From an uncultured Blautia sp. (GTDB lineage: Bacteria > Bacillota > Clostridia > Lachnospirales > Lachnospiraceae), in contig USPF01000013.1 in NCBI GenBank assembly GCA_900556555.1, positions 1 to 44,739 of the forward strand: DNA of 44,739 nucleotides, read 5' to 3'. Below, in pieces: positions 17,165-26,030 of this stretch. A program made the translations under genes and the position numbers. How positions within the stretch are numbered: position 1 is the first letter of the stretch; every line of letters begins with the position of its first letter. Below the pieces are notes generated by a model. That model did not search any database. It saw only the letters and a list, made by a program, of their open reading frames with translations, and was not told the origin of the DNA.

Positions 17165-17788
17165 CTACCGCACTGTTACTAAGCCGTCCACAATCTCAAT
17201 TTTATCGTTTACAATCAGATTGATAGCTTCTGGCATAATTTTCCACTCTGCTTCTTCCATAACTCTTCTCTGAAGGATTTCAGGTGTATCGCTTTGTTTT
17301 ACCTCCACTGCCTTCTGCAGAATAATGGGGCCTGTATCTGTTCCTTCATCTACAAAATGCACGGTAGCACCTGTCACTTTTACCCCACGGCTTAAAACGC
17401 CCTCATGAACCTTCAGCCCATAATATCCTGTTCCGCAAAAAGAAGGAATCAGGGCCGGATGGATATTAATGATTTTATTTGGATATGCTTTTACCATGAT
17501 TTCCGGAATCACTACCAGACAGCCTGCCAGAACCACCAGATCAGGTTCATAAGACTGAATGGTCTGCAGCAGAGCTTCATTAAATGCTGCTCTTGTGCCG
17601 TAAGATTTTGGTGATACGCAAACCCCCGGTATTCCATGTTTTTTTGCCCGCTCCAGTGCATATGCATTGGCATTATTACTGATAACAACCGCAATCTCTG
17701 CATTGGTAATGGTCTTATCAGCAATGGCATCAATAATAGCCTGAAGATTGGTTCCGCCGCCGGATACCAGAACTGCCAGCTTTTTCAT
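17165..17788 (-). CDS. purN: Phosphoribosylglycinamide formyltransferase
   Basis: 207 residues. Starts MKKLAVLVSGGGTNLQAIID (phosphate-binding loop). The catalytic cluster is present: Asn and His in NIHPALIPSFCG, and the Asp of VHFVDEGTDTGPII. It transfers the formyl group of 10-formyl-THF to GAR. It lies 79 bases after purM and 15 bases before purD. Confidence 0.98.
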   Translation of the reverse strand: MKKLAVLVSGGGTNLQAIIDAIADKTITNAEIAVVISNNANAYALERAKKHGIPGVCVSPKSYGTRAAFNEALLQTIQSYEPDLVVLAGCLVVIPEIMVKAYPNKIINIHPALIPSFCGTGYYGLKVHEGVLSRGVKVTGATVHFVDEGTDTGPIILQKAVEVKQSDTPEILQRRVMEEAEWKIMPEAINLIVNDKIEIVDGLVTVR

Positions 17789-17792
17789 AACA

Positions 17793-17866
17793 ATCCTCCT
17801 TATATTTACAACAAACAGGAACAGGGCTGCCGCCGTGCCTGTACTGCTGCAACCCTGCCTGTTTCA
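17793..17866 (-). other. Imperfect hairpin between purM and purN
   Basis: On the minus strand AACAGGCAGGG can pair with CCCTGTTCCTGTT (imperfect) around a 26-base GC-rich loop, just before the purN RBS AAGGAGG. There is no T-run, so it is more likely a processing or stabilising hairpin than a terminator. The assignment is weak. Confidence 0.35.
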
Positions 17867-17867
17867 T

Positions 17868-18893
17868 TTATACTAACTGAACGCCTTTTTCGCCTTCTAC
17901 AATCTTACCAACCACATAAGGAGTATCTCCTGCTGCCTTCATAGCTTCCATGGTTTTTTCCACATCTGCCGGATCAACTGCAACAACCATACCAAGTCCC
18001 ATGTTAAAAGTATTGTACATCATTGTTTCTTCAATCTCACCTTTTTTCGCCATTAATGTGAAAATCGGAGGAATCGGATAACTGTCTTTCTCAATAATCG
18101 CACAAACACCATCTTTTAACATTCTCGGAATATTTTCATAGAAACCGCCTCCTGTTACATGGCTGCAGGCTTTTACTTTCACACCAGCGTCTTTTACGCT
18201 CTTTAACGCTTTTACATAAATTCTGGTAGGAGCCAGAAGAGCCTCTCCAAGAGTTTTTCCTAATTCATCATAATAAGTATTTAAAGACTCTGTTGTCATT
18301 TCAAATACTTTACGGACCAGAGAGAAACCATTGCTGTGAACACCAGAAGATGCCATACCAATAAGAACATCTCCTTCTTTTAAGTCTTCTCCTGTAATCA
18401 TATCTTTACGTTCTGCAACACCTACTGCAAATCCCGCAAGATCGTATTCGTCTTCCGGCATCAGCCCCGGATGTTCTGCTGTTTCACCGCCGATTAACGC
18501 TGCATCTGACTGCAGGCAGCCTTCTGCCACACCTTTTACGATTTCAGCGATTTTTTCCGGATAGTTCTTTCCACACGCAATATAATCCAGGAAGAATAAC
18601 GGTTCTCCACCCGCACATGCAATATCATTGACACACATAGCTACCGCATCAATACCGATGGTATCATGCTTGTCCATAAGAAATGCCAGTTTTACCTTGG
18701 TTCCGCATCCGTCTGTACCAGACAGAAGCACAGGATCATCCATCTCTTTAATTTTTTTCAATGAAAACGCACCGGAGAATCCTCCTAAACCACCCATAAC
18801 TTCTTCACGCATGGTTTTCTTTACATGCTCTTTCATCAATTCTACTGATTTGTAACCTGCCTCAATATCAACGCCAGCTTTCTTGTAATCCAT
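17868..18893 (-). CDS. purM: Phosphoribosylformylglycinamidine cyclo-ligase (AIR synthetase)
   Basis: 341 residues. Family features: MDYKKAGVDIEAGYKSVE at the N-terminus, LLSGTDGCGTKVKLAF, the nucleotide-binding IGIDAVAMCVNDIACAGGEPL, and GMASSGVHSNGFSLVRKV. It closes FGAM to AIR using ATP, the fifth step. Second gene of the operon, 70 bases after purE; GGAGGATAAGAA precedes ATG. Confidence 0.98.
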   Translation of the reverse strand: MDYKKAGVDIEAGYKSVELMKEHVKKTMREEVMGGLGGFSGAFSLKKIKEMDDPVLLSGTDGCGTKVKLAFLMDKHDTIGIDAVAMCVNDIACAGGEPLFFLDYIACGKNYPEKIAEIVKGVAEGCLQSDAALIGGETAEHPGLMPEDEYDLAGFAVGVAERKDMITGEDLKEGDVLIGMASSGVHSNGFSLVRKVFEMTTESLNTYYDELGKTLGEALLAPTRIYVKALKSVKDAGVKVKACSHVTGGGFYENIPRMLKDGVCAIIEKDSYPIPPIFTLMAKKGEIEETMMYNTFNMGLGMVVAVDPADVEKTMEAMKAAGDTPYVVGKIVEGEKGVQLV

Positions 18894-18963
18894 TTCTTAT
18901 CCTCCATATATTGTTCCGTATATTGCCTTGCCAATCGTTAAGTAAACAGAATGTTCACCTTAT

Positions 18964-19464
18964 TTAATAGTTTTTATATCCTACTTCCTGAAGTCTTGCA
19001 TCCTTTGCAACGACCTGATCTTTTAATTCCTCTTTATAGTCTTTTAATTTCTGTAAAAGTTCCGCATCGGAAGTAGCTAAAATCTTGGCTGCCAGAATTG
19101 CTGCATTAGCACCACCATTGATTGCAACAGTTGCTACAGGAATACCAGAAGGCATCTGCACAATAGAGTACAGAGAATCTCTTCCTCCTAAGGATGTGGT
19201 GTGCATCGGAATCCCTATAACAGGCATTGGGAAAATTGCTGCGCACATTCCCGGAAGGTGTGCTGCCATACCTGCTCCTGCGATGATTACTTTAAAGCCT
19301 TTTTCCTCGGCTGTTTTTGCATACTCAAAGAATACATCTGGTTCTCTGTGAGCAGAAATAATCGTCATTTCATACTCGATTCCGAATTTTTCCAGCATAT
19401 CCGCTGCTTTGCTCATAACAGGCATATCAGAGTCACTGCCCATAACAATTCCAACTTTTGCCAT
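18964..19464 (-). CDS. purE: N5-carboxyaminoimidazole ribonucleotide mutase / AIR carboxylase, PurE
   Basis: 166 residues. Signature MGSDSDMPVMSKAADML at the start, IISAHREPD (catalytic His) and GAGMAAHLPGMCAAI. The length and motifs match class I PurE, which normally acts on N5-CAIR made by PurK. No purK is in the window, so class I or class II chemistry cannot be settled from context. First gene of the pur operon, with AAAGGAG ahead of ATG and a near-consensus promoter at 19526-19554. Confidence 0.97.
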   Translation of the reverse strand: MAKVGIVMGSDSDMPVMSKAADMLEKFGIEYEMTIISAHREPDVFFEYAKTAEEKGFKVIIAGAGMAAHLPGMCAAIFPMPVIGIPMHTTSLGGRDSLYSIVQMPSGIPVATVAINGGANAAILAAKILATSDAELLQKLKDYKEELKDQVVAKDARLQEVGYKNY

Positions 19465-19525
19465 GATTAATCTCCTTTATTTGAATACTTTTTAGGGTCT
19501 GTCCCTATTCTTTCGTACAGCACAA

Positions 19526-19554
19526 TTTTACCTAGACTTCTATATCTTGTCAAG
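19526..19554 (-). promoter_or_regulatory. Promoter of the pur operon
   Basis: Minus strand TTGACA (19549-19554), a 17-base spacer and TAAAAT (19526-19531). The TGA stop codon of the upstream peptidase gene (19550-19552) lies inside the -35 hexamer. The short leader contains TAGGG-ACAGA-CCCTA, a small stem. No purine riboswitch fold is seen. Confidence 0.85.
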
Positions 19555-21598
19555 AAGTAAAAGCCTCATTCAAAGCTTCTGTACCTTTTAGCACAAACTT
19601 TCCATTCTCAATAATGGAAATTCTCTCTCCATCTCTCGTTTCTACCCAAATTGCTCCCAGTTCATCATAAGGAATGGTAATATCTGTATGACAGCCAAAA
19701 TATGCTTTGCTCAAATCTTCTTTTCTGAGTATCGACACCTCATTATCTTTTGCTGTAATTTCCTTGCCATCTGGATTAAATGTAGCTGTATCCTCACTCC
19801 AGGAATAACAGGTATCACCCACCGCAAAATGCGGACCTGTTTTTTCTGCGATCAAAATAGGCAGCAGATGCCCAATATTATATTTTTTTGCCATGACATA
19901 AGCTGTAGTATTTGTTCCAATAGCAAATTCTCCCAAAGGCAGTGTATCATGGTGATATAACAGGTTTTCTTTTATAAAGTTCTTACTGTCCTCCTGGGAC
20001 TCAAAATTAGAGCAGGTATAGTCCGCAATCATACCATCCTGAAAACGAATATGAAGATTCTGATATTCCAATCCTCTTAAAAATACTTTTGAAACAGCCA
20101 AAATCCCGTTGGTTCCTGTTAATTTTGGAGAAGTAAACACTTCACCCACCGGAATATTTACATCCGCTACACAGTTCTCAAAATTTGTTTCTTTTTCCGG
20201 GTTTTTTAACTCCTGCAGGCAGACAGTAAGATTGGTATCATTTCCATTCATACCTTCAATGTGTACACGCACGCCCTGATCCAATGCATCAATTACAGAC
20301 TGCTGTATCTTTTGATACTGTTCATTGTCCAGTGTATTGATTTTCACTGTTTCCTGGAAGATTTCTTCAAATTTCGGTCCAATCTCTGCCACTGGATAAG
20401 CGATAATCGTGAAACTTCTCTCATCTCCTTTGATATATCGGTTTACAATCTGACCGGATTCATTATCATAAGAGACCTGGAGCTTCTGCTGATGAGGTGA
20501 CAGAGCACATGCTTTTGGATTTTTTACTGGTGCAAAGGGAGTCTCACCGAAAGTTTCTATCACAGCCGGTCCTGCATGTTCTCCTGCCAGTGTTTTCACC
20601 TGTTCGTAAGCAACCTGCAGCACACGGAGTTTTCTCTGCACAAATTCATGATCCAGATAAAGAGCCTGGTCATCCTTATGATCATAATCAAACTGAGGAT
20701 TTGGAACTGCCCCATAATAACCGATTCTCATATGCTGTCTCTTATTTACTGTATGCACAGCACTCCGGTACATAACTGGTGCAAGCCCCATCTTGGCAAA
20801 TTGGGAAATAGCTGCTTTTACCATTGGCTCAAATCCAAGCTGGAACCGGATATTCACTGTCTTTTTCTTGCTCAGATCAATGTTGGCTGCAAGAAATCCA
20901 CGACGGTATCCCTCCGTATAAGTCCGTGCCATGGCCTCCAGCTTTTCTTGTGGCATATCACTCAAAAACTTTGCCATACGAATTTCATTTTCCGTGACAT
21001 ATTCTCCGAATTTATACAAATAGCGTACATCTGCCAGATTATTACCACAAATAATATTTGTTGCAAAATTCAATTCAGGGTCCACACCTTCTCGGACTCT
21101 GTGGCCTACCATCTCATCACTGTAATCACTCACATACCAGTAAATAGCATCCTGTACATCCTTTGCAGACACTGTCTCTTCTTCAAACAGATTGTAAATC
21201 TGAATAAACAATTCCATTGCAACGGTCATGTCAAACAGGCGGTTTTCATATACAAAAACAATCATCCCTCTGATTTCCGTGTACAGGAAACTTAATAACT
21301 GGCCCATTTCTTCTCCAAGCATAGCTTGTGCATAAGATGGATTTCCATAGGACTTTTCATAATTCTGTGGTAAAATATCCTGATACATGGCCTGATTATT
21401 TGCTTCCAGTTCTTCTAATGAGGCTGTGTCAAGCCATCCAGCCTCAAGCTTATCGTAAACCTGCAGCATTTGTGTAATAAAAGCTGCTGTTCTTCTGAAA
21501 AAATCCCGGTAAGGAGCTTTTACCAGTTCCTCCTCCTGAATCTCCAGAATTCTCTCTTTCATAAGCATAAAGCGTTCTAACATCAATTCATCATTCAT
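19550..21598 (-). CDS. M29-type (AmpS-like) metallo-aminopeptidase with a long N-terminal extension
   Basis: 682 residues. The C-terminal part resembles AmpS/aminopeptidase T of peptidase family M29. Candidate metal ligands are visible in family order: Glu in NIPVGEVFTSP, Glu in LPLGEFAIGTN, His in KTGPHFAVGD, and His/Asp in GCHTDITI. These enzymes remove N-terminal residues using two metal ions, usually in the cytosol; no signal peptide is present. Family members are about 370-410 residues, so the N-terminal 270 residues are extra; they are helical and unlike anything I can name. The start overlaps the HD-hydrolase gene by 8 bases (RBS GGAGGG). Confidence 0.82.
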   Translation of the reverse strand: MNDELMLERFMLMKERILEIQEEELVKAPYRDFFRRTAAFITQMLQVYDKLEAGWLDTASLEELEANNQAMYQDILPQNYEKSYGNPSYAQAMLGEEMGQLLSFLYTEIRGMIVFVYENRLFDMTVAMELFIQIYNLFEEETVSAKDVQDAIYWYVSDYSDEMVGHRVREGVDPELNFATNIICGNNLADVRYLYKFGEYVTENEIRMAKFLSDMPQEKLEAMARTYTEGYRRGFLAANIDLSKKKTVNIRFQLGFEPMVKAAISQFAKMGLAPVMYRSAVHTVNKRQHMRIGYYGAVPNPQFDYDHKDDQALYLDHEFVQRKLRVLQVAYEQVKTLAGEHAGPAVIETFGETPFAPVKNPKACALSPHQQKLQVSYDNESGQIVNRYIKGDERSFTIIAYPVAEIGPKFEEIFQETVKINTLDNEQYQKIQQSVIDALDQGVRVHIEGMNGNDTNLTVCLQELKNPEKETNFENCVADVNIPVGEVFTSPKLTGTNGILAVSKVFLRGLEYQNLHIRFQDGMIADYTCSNFESQEDSKNFIKENLLYHHDTLPLGEFAIGTNTTAYVMAKKYNIGHLLPILIAEKTGPHFAVGDTCYSWSEDTATFNPDGKEITAKDNEVSILRKEDLSKAYFGCHTDITIPYDELGAIWVETRDGERISIIENGKFVLKGTEALNEAFTS

Positions 21599-22181
21599 TT
21601 TTTAAATTTCCCTCCTTAACATGTTCTTCTATAATTTCATCAAAATACTGTTTCATAGTTTTGGATCCATCCTCCAAATACCGGTTCCTGTTGAGCACCT
21701 GGGATTTTTTCACGCTGTGCTCTCTCCAGGATCTTCCTCCTGTGGCATGGTTCAGCATAAAAGGCTGCATATTATCACACACATGAGCAAATTTCGCTTC
21801 CGGTGTCTGATATGCCTCAAATTCTTCCCACAGTGCCCTGAATTTTTCCGCCTGATCCTCTGGAAGAATATTGAAAATGCGGTCTGCTGCCCTGACTTCC
21901 CTCTCTCTCTTAGACTGATTCCCCGCTGCATCATAAGCATAGGTATCACCTGCATCAATCTCCACCAGATCATGAATCAGAACCATGGTGATCACTTTGG
22001 TAATATCAATGTTTTCATTCGAATATTCCTGCAGCAAAACTGCCATAAGTGCAAGATGCCAGGAATGTTCTGCATCATTTTCTTTTCTCTCCCCATTGGA
22101 CAGATAAGTCTGACGGTTTATAAATTTCAACTTATCCACTTCCAACAAAAAATCCATCTGTTTTTTCAGACGTTCATCCAT
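21591..22181 (-). CDS. HD-domain hydrolase, YfbR-like
   Basis: 196 residues from the ATG at 22181 (AAAGG 9 bases upstream); an in-frame GTG three codons earlier touches the RBS and is less likely. HD-domain metal ligands are visible: His in NDAEHSWHLALMA, the HD pair in VLIHDLVEIDAGD, and a later Asp in FAHVCDNMQPF. Relatives include 5'-deoxynucleotidases (YfbR type) acting on dNMPs; substrate specificity is not proven. It overlaps the peptidase gene by 8 bases and follows the small membrane protein gene by 19, within one operon. Confidence 0.85.
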   Translation of the reverse strand: MDERLKKQMDFLLEVDKLKFINRQTYLSNGERKENDAEHSWHLALMAVLLQEYSNENIDITKVITMVLIHDLVEIDAGDTYAYDAAGNQSKREREVRAADRIFNILPEDQAEKFRALWEEFEAYQTPEAKFAHVCDNMQPFMLNHATGGRSWREHSVKKSQVLNRNRYLEDGSKTMKQYFDEIIEEHVKEGNLKNE

Positions 22182-22200
22182 CTCACTCACCCTTTCCCTT

Positions 22201-22521
22201 TTATGAAATTCCCAGCAAAAACAATGCCAGCCAGATAACCATCAAAATCCCGTTTGCTACTGAGCCGATTTTGCAATAAAACTGATCTCGGTTCTTCTCT
22301 GAAAAACTCTTCAGTCCAAGAATAAATCCATAAACCGAAAGTCCCATTGCCGCCAGCCCCATTGCCCCTAAAAACATGCCGCCTTTCCCATGGAATATCA
22401 GCGAAACAACACTGGAAACCAAAAATAATGCAAAAGATGTTCCAGCAAACCAGGCAGAAACAATTCCTTTCTGTGCGTGTTTTTGTTTTGCAAAAGCATA
22501 TTTATATCTTTTTTTCGCCAT
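22201..22521 (-). CDS. Small membrane protein, three hydrophobic segments (DUF6142-like)
   Basis: 106 residues. A basic N-terminus (KKRYKYAFAKQKHAQKG) is followed by three membrane segments (about 22-43, 48-70, 86-104). The pattern resembles a Lachnospiraceae domain family I recall as DUF6142, but I cannot confirm it. Its ATG overlaps the VanZ-like stop (TGATG) and AGGAGG sits just ahead, so it is translationally coupled to it. No function can be assigned. Confidence 0.75.
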   Translation of the reverse strand: MAKKRYKYAFAKQKHAQKGIVSAWFAGTSFALFLVSSVVSLIFHGKGGMFLGAMGLAAMGLSVYGFILGLKSFSEKNRDQFYCKIGSVANGILMVIWLALFLLGIS

Positions 22522-23003
22522 CAGTGCCTCCTTCTTCTGGCTTTTACCTTCTTTTTGTATATAAAATGGCAGACAGCAAAGATAAAATAACCTATTGCCG
22601 TCCCCAGTGTATTCATAACCAGATCATCTACATCAAAACATCCTAACTTTGTAATAAGCTGTGCTGTCTCTACGCAAAGACTCAGTGAAAAACCTGAAAA
22701 CGTAATAAAGAAAAATCCTCTGGCATTAGAACTGACTACTGGAGGAATCAATCCTAAAGGAATAAATCCAGCTACATTTCCCAGAAGATTTGCTGCAACC
22801 GCCCAACTTCCAAGCTGTTCCCTGTATGTCCAGAAACGTTTAATTTCCTGGAACAATACAAGATTATAGCGGTATTGCCTTTCATCAAAACTTGCCTGTC
22901 CATAACGTTCTGCAAAGAACAAAAAATAAATCAGCACAAGAATATACAAAGCAAATAATATCTTTCCGAATATTTTGATTCTCTTTTTCATCTCTCTATT
23001 CAA
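22521..23003 (-). CDS. VanZ-family membrane protein
   Basis: 160 residues, four to five membrane segments, with the VanZ-like stretch NLLGNVAGFIPLGLIPP and FSLSLCVETAQLITKLGCFDVDDL. VanZ proteins are linked to low-level teicoplanin resistance in enterococci; in other Firmicutes the role is mostly unknown. The start is TTG at 23003: GAGG lies 8 bases ahead, whereas the first ATG (four codons on) has no ribosome binding site. It heads a compact operon with the small membrane protein, HD hydrolase and peptidase genes. Confidence 0.88.
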   Translation of the reverse strand: MNREMKKRIKIFGKILFALYILVLIYFLFFAERYGQASFDERQYRYNLVLFQEIKRFWTYREQLGSWAVAANLLGNVAGFIPLGLIPPVVSSNARGFFFITFSGFSLSLCVETAQLITKLGCFDVDDLVMNTLGTAIGYFIFAVCHFIYKKKVKARRRRH

Positions 23004-23021
23004 TTTTCTGACCTCGTTTCA

Positions 23022-23057
23022 TGAGAGAAATACAGAAAGACGGGAGAGACTTCCCCC
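23022..23057 (-). terminator. Probable terminator downstream of pyrE and the 50-residue gene
   Basis: Minus strand GGGGGA (23052-23057) pairs with TCTCCC (23042-23047) around a 4-base loop, with some outer pairing, followed by GTCTTTCTGTATTTC. The T-run is interrupted, so confidence is moderate. Confidence 0.45.
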
Positions 23058-23079
23058 GCCTGTATCTATCATTTTCTGA

Positions 23080-23232
23080 CTAAAATGTAATTTCTGTCTT
23101 TCTCTTCAGCAATCTGGCACCACTGACCAGCATCAGCACACCGGAAGCCACACCGGTAACTAAAACAATAATTCCAAGTGCAATGCTTCCAGCACCACAT
23201 CTTGACATGGTTTTATAAATTTTTTCATTCAT
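23080..23232 (-). CDS. 50-residue single-span membrane protein
   Basis: Found by reading the gap after pyrE. It starts MNEKIYKTMSRCGAGSIA; one hydrophobic span (about 16-38) is followed by a basic end (RLLKRKTEITF). AAGGAAG lies about 10 bases before ATG. Glycines are regular along the span. It begins 20 bases after the pyrE stop and ends before the probable terminator, so it is probably cotranscribed with pyrE. No family or function recognised. Confidence 0.6.
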   Translation of the reverse strand: MNEKIYKTMSRCGAGSIALGIIVLVTGVASGVLMLVSGARLLKRKTEITF

Positions 23233-23252
23233 TTCAGGAACACTTCCTTTTC

Positions 23253-23933
23253 TTATTTTACACCATACTGTTCATAATATCTGTCAATTGCTTCTTTCAG
23301 TGTATCGTCAATCACGACTCTTCCTTTGTATTCCCTGTTATGAAGGTGTTCCACTACTTCTGCCATAGTTACAATAGCATTTGTCTCAAATCCATAGGTA
23401 TCCTTTACTTCTTCTAAGGCACTCTTTTCTCCGCCTTTTCCAACTTCCATACGGTTTAAGGAAACCATCAAGCCTACAATTTCTACGTCTGCAGCACCTC
23501 TTACCTTTGGAACAGTTTCTTCCATGGATTTTCCGGAAGTTGTAACATCTTCGATCATGACTACTCTGTCACCATCTTTTAACTTACTTCCCAGAAAACT
23601 TCCTTTGTCTGCACCGTGATCTTTTTCTTCTTTACGGTCTGAGCAGTAACGGACTTCTTTTCCATATAATTCGCTGTAAGCAATAGCTGTAACAACACTA
23701 ATCGGAATTCCTTTGTATGCTGGTCCGAAAAGCACATCAAAATCATCACCATATTTGTCATGGATTGCTTTTGCATAATATTCACCAAGTTTCTTTAACT
23801 GGGAACCTGTCACATATGCTCCTGCATTCATGAAGAACGGTGACTTTCTGCCGCTTTTTAAAGTAAACTCACCAAATTTTAATACATCGCTATCTACCAT
23901 AAACTCAATGAATTCCTGTTTATATTGTTCCAT
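23253..23933 (-). CDS. pyrE: Orotate phosphoribosyltransferase
   Basis: 226 residues from the ATG at 23933, which has GGAGG 8 bases ahead; an in-frame ATG nine codons earlier lies within the leader. The PRPP-binding motif is VVMIEDVTTSGKSMEE, and LFGPAYKGIPISV is the usual OPRT loop. It converts orotate and PRPP to OMP. The gene is 16 kb from pyrC-pyrF-pyrK-pyrD and has its own promoter (23985-24013). Confidence 0.97.
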   Translation of the reverse strand: MEQYKQEFIEFMVDSDVLKFGEFTLKSGRKSPFFMNAGAYVTGSQLKKLGEYYAKAIHDKYGDDFDVLFGPAYKGIPISVVTAIAYSELYGKEVRYCSDRKEEKDHGADKGSFLGSKLKDGDRVVMIEDVTTSGKSMEETVPKVRGAADVEIVGLMVSLNRMEVGKGGEKSALEEVKDTYGFETNAIVTMAEVVEHLHNREYKGRVVIDDTLKEAIDRYYEQYGVK

Positions 23934-23984
23934 ATCTAAAACCTCCGTATTTACGGGCATTATGCCTCTTCCTAAATCTCTTCA

Positions 23985-24013
23985 ATTTTATCACAAATTA
24001 TTTATGATTTCAA
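23985..24013 (-). promoter_or_regulatory. Promoter of pyrE
   Basis: Minus strand TTGAAA (24008-24013), a 17-base spacer and TAAAAT (23985-23990). The leader contains GGCATAATGCC, a small palindrome, but no attenuator hairpin with T-run. Confidence 0.8.
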
Positions 24014-24176
24014 TTCAGGAAACGGTTTTATTTTCATTTGAATAGTTCTTCTCTAGCTAAACTATTTTTATAAATTGTTACATAATATCCATTAATGCTG
24101 AGCACATCTACAATCTTTTATTACCTTCATCATTTTTATTTTTATCCAAACTCCTTTATTCATATCAGAAAATAAA

Positions 24177-24932
24177 TCACAAAAACAAAATATGCATTTT
24201 ACCTTTACTATCTTTCGTAATCTCTGCCTCTACTTCATAAATTTCTTTGATAAATTTTTGAGTCAATACTTCTTCTGGTTTTCCTTGACCTACAATTTCA
24301 CCGTCCTTTAACACGTATAGTCTATCACAAAAAGCTGCTGCTATATTCAAGTCGTGAATAGCAGAAATTACTGTGATATCTAACTGTTTCACTAAGTTCA
24401 TAATCTGAATCTGATGGGTAATGTCTAAATGATTGGTAGGTTCATCTAAAATCAAGCATGGTGTCTGTTGTGCCAATGCTCTTGCCAGTATCACCCTTTG
24501 CTGTTCTCCTCCGGATAACGTAGAAAAACTCCTTTGACTAAACTGAGACATTCCAACTGTTTGAAGCGCTTTTTCTACAATTTCATAGTCTCTGGCATTA
24601 TCACGTTCTAATGCCTTCTTATGTGGTGCCCGCCCCATAAGTACAACCTCTTTCACTGAAAACTCAAAATTGTAATAATTATGTTGGGCAACTACTGCCA
24701 TTTTTCTAGCTGATTCACGCACACTCATATTCTGCATTCTTGTTTCATCCAGATAAACACATCCTTTTTCTGGATTTAATACCCTGTAAATACATTTTAA
24801 CAATGTAGATTTACCGCTTCCATTTGGTCCGATAATTCCAACAAATTCACGATTTCTGGCTTCTAGAGAAACTTCTTTTAAAATTTTTTTTGCCCCATAG
24901 CTCACTTCTATCTTTTCTGCTGCTGCCCTCAT
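24177..24932 (-). CDS. ABC transporter ATP-binding protein, BtuD/FecE type (probable cobalamin import)
   Basis: 251 residues from the ATG at 24932, which overlaps the permease stop (ATGA); the longer frame upstream lies inside the permease gene. Walker A GPNGSGKST, signature LSGGEQQRVILARALAQ, Walker B LILDEPTNHLD, and a switch His in VISAIHDLNIA are intact. It belongs to the iron-siderophore/haem/vitamin B12 importer class and should power the adjacent permease. Substrate assignment to cobalamin rests on the riboswitches upstream of this operon, not on the protein itself. No clear terminator follows. Confidence 0.88.
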   Translation of the reverse strand: MRAAAEKIEVSYGAKKILKEVSLEARNREFVGIIGPNGSGKSTLLKCIYRVLNPEKGCVYLDETRMQNMSVRESARKMAVVAQHNYYNFEFSVKEVVLMGRAPHKKALERDNARDYEIVEKALQTVGMSQFSQRSFSTLSGGEQQRVILARALAQQTPCLILDEPTNHLDITHQIQIMNLVKQLDITVISAIHDLNIAAAFCDRLYVLKDGEIVGQGKPEEVLTQKFIKEIYEVEAEITKDSKGKMHILFL

Positions 24933-26017
24933 CCTTTTTCTCCTCCAAATCCATATGATTTGCGTACCATGAGATAAATAAAGCACGGTGCCCCAATCAT
25001 AGAAACAAAAATTCCAATGGGCATCTCAGAATTTTCCAGGATAATTCTACAAAAAACATCTGCCCAAATAAGAAAAATTGCCCCTAAAATCCCACTAAAC
25101 GGTATCATTCTTCTATGATCTGTGCCAAATAACATACGAATAACATGGGGGATAATCAGCCCTACAAATCCAATCATTCCAGCACAATATACTGCAAAAC
25201 CTACCATCAGGGAGGATAAAATCATATAGATGGTTCTAGCTTTATGTAAATCCGTCCCCAATGTAATAGAAACTTCATCTCCAAGAAGCATAAGATTCAA
25301 ATTTCGGAACTGACTCCAAAAAACTAGGGTTCCTATGAGAATGACTGGCAAAATCACCTGAACATTTTCCCATTTTGCCCCTCCAAGACTGCCCATAGTC
25401 CAATAAGTCACTTCTGCTGTTCCATTCTTGTCATTGGCAATATACAACAAGAAACTGGAAAAAGCTGAACATACTGCACTCACCGCCATACCCGCCAAAA
25501 TCAGTTTTCCTGCATTGGCTCTGCTTCCCATATTTGCAATAAAAAGCACTGCAAAAGATGTCCCCATAGCGCCTAAAAATGCCATAATCCCAACTGAATT
25601 ACTTCCAAACAAGGTGCCAAATCCAAAGAGGATTCCTGCTGTTGCCCCCAAGGAAGCTCCCGAAGAAATCCCAAGCACATACGGATCTGCCAATGGATTC
25701 TTTACAACTGCCTGCATCACCACACCACAAACAGCCAATCCCATTCCCACACCTGCCCCAAGAAGAACACGAGGGAAACGAATGAGCCACACTACATCGT
25801 GAACAGCGCCTTCTCCATAGGCGGAAAACTCACCTATATGAAATAATTCATAGCAAATCACCTGATAAACTTCTTTTATAGAAATATCTGCATTTCCAAA
25901 AGTAATTGCTGCCAAAATAGAAAAAAGCAAAAGAATCAGCAACCCTATAAAAACCGCAATAGAGAAAGAGGTCTTCCATACAGAAGACCCTTCCCCTTTC
26001 CTTTGTATCTTTTTCAA
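24929..26017 (-). CDS. ABC transporter permease, BtuC/FecCD type (probable cobalamin import)
   Basis: 362 residues, about 9-10 membrane segments. FecCD-family signatures: RFPRVLLGAGVGMGLAVCGV, then KNPLADPYVLGISSGASLGA and GLIIPHVIRMLFGTDHRRMIP, the cytoplasmic loop that contacts the ATPase. The start is TTG, with TGAGGT 7 bases ahead; the substrate-binding protein gene ends 13 bases upstream. It forms the channel of the importer with the BtuF- and BtuD-like neighbours. Confidence 0.9.
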   Translation of the reverse strand: MKKIQRKGEGSSVWKTSFSIAVFIGLLILLLFSILAAITFGNADISIKEVYQVICYELFHIGEFSAYGEGAVHDVVWLIRFPRVLLGAGVGMGLAVCGVVMQAVVKNPLADPYVLGISSGASLGATAGILFGFGTLFGSNSVGIMAFLGAMGTSFAVLFIANMGSRANAGKLILAGMAVSAVCSAFSSFLLYIANDKNGTAEVTYWTMGSLGGAKWENVQVILPVILIGTLVFWSQFRNLNLMLLGDEVSITLGTDLHKARTIYMILSSLMVGFAVYCAGMIGFVGLIIPHVIRMLFGTDHRRMIPFSGILGAIFLIWADVFCRIILENSEMPIGIFVSMIGAPCFIYLMVRKSYGFGGEKG

Positions 26018-26030
26018 CGTTCTTACCTCA

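Noticed and set aside
24100..24165. Short minus-strand frame of about 22 codons after the BtuD-like gene
   Set aside because: No RBS, no recognisable features and very short.
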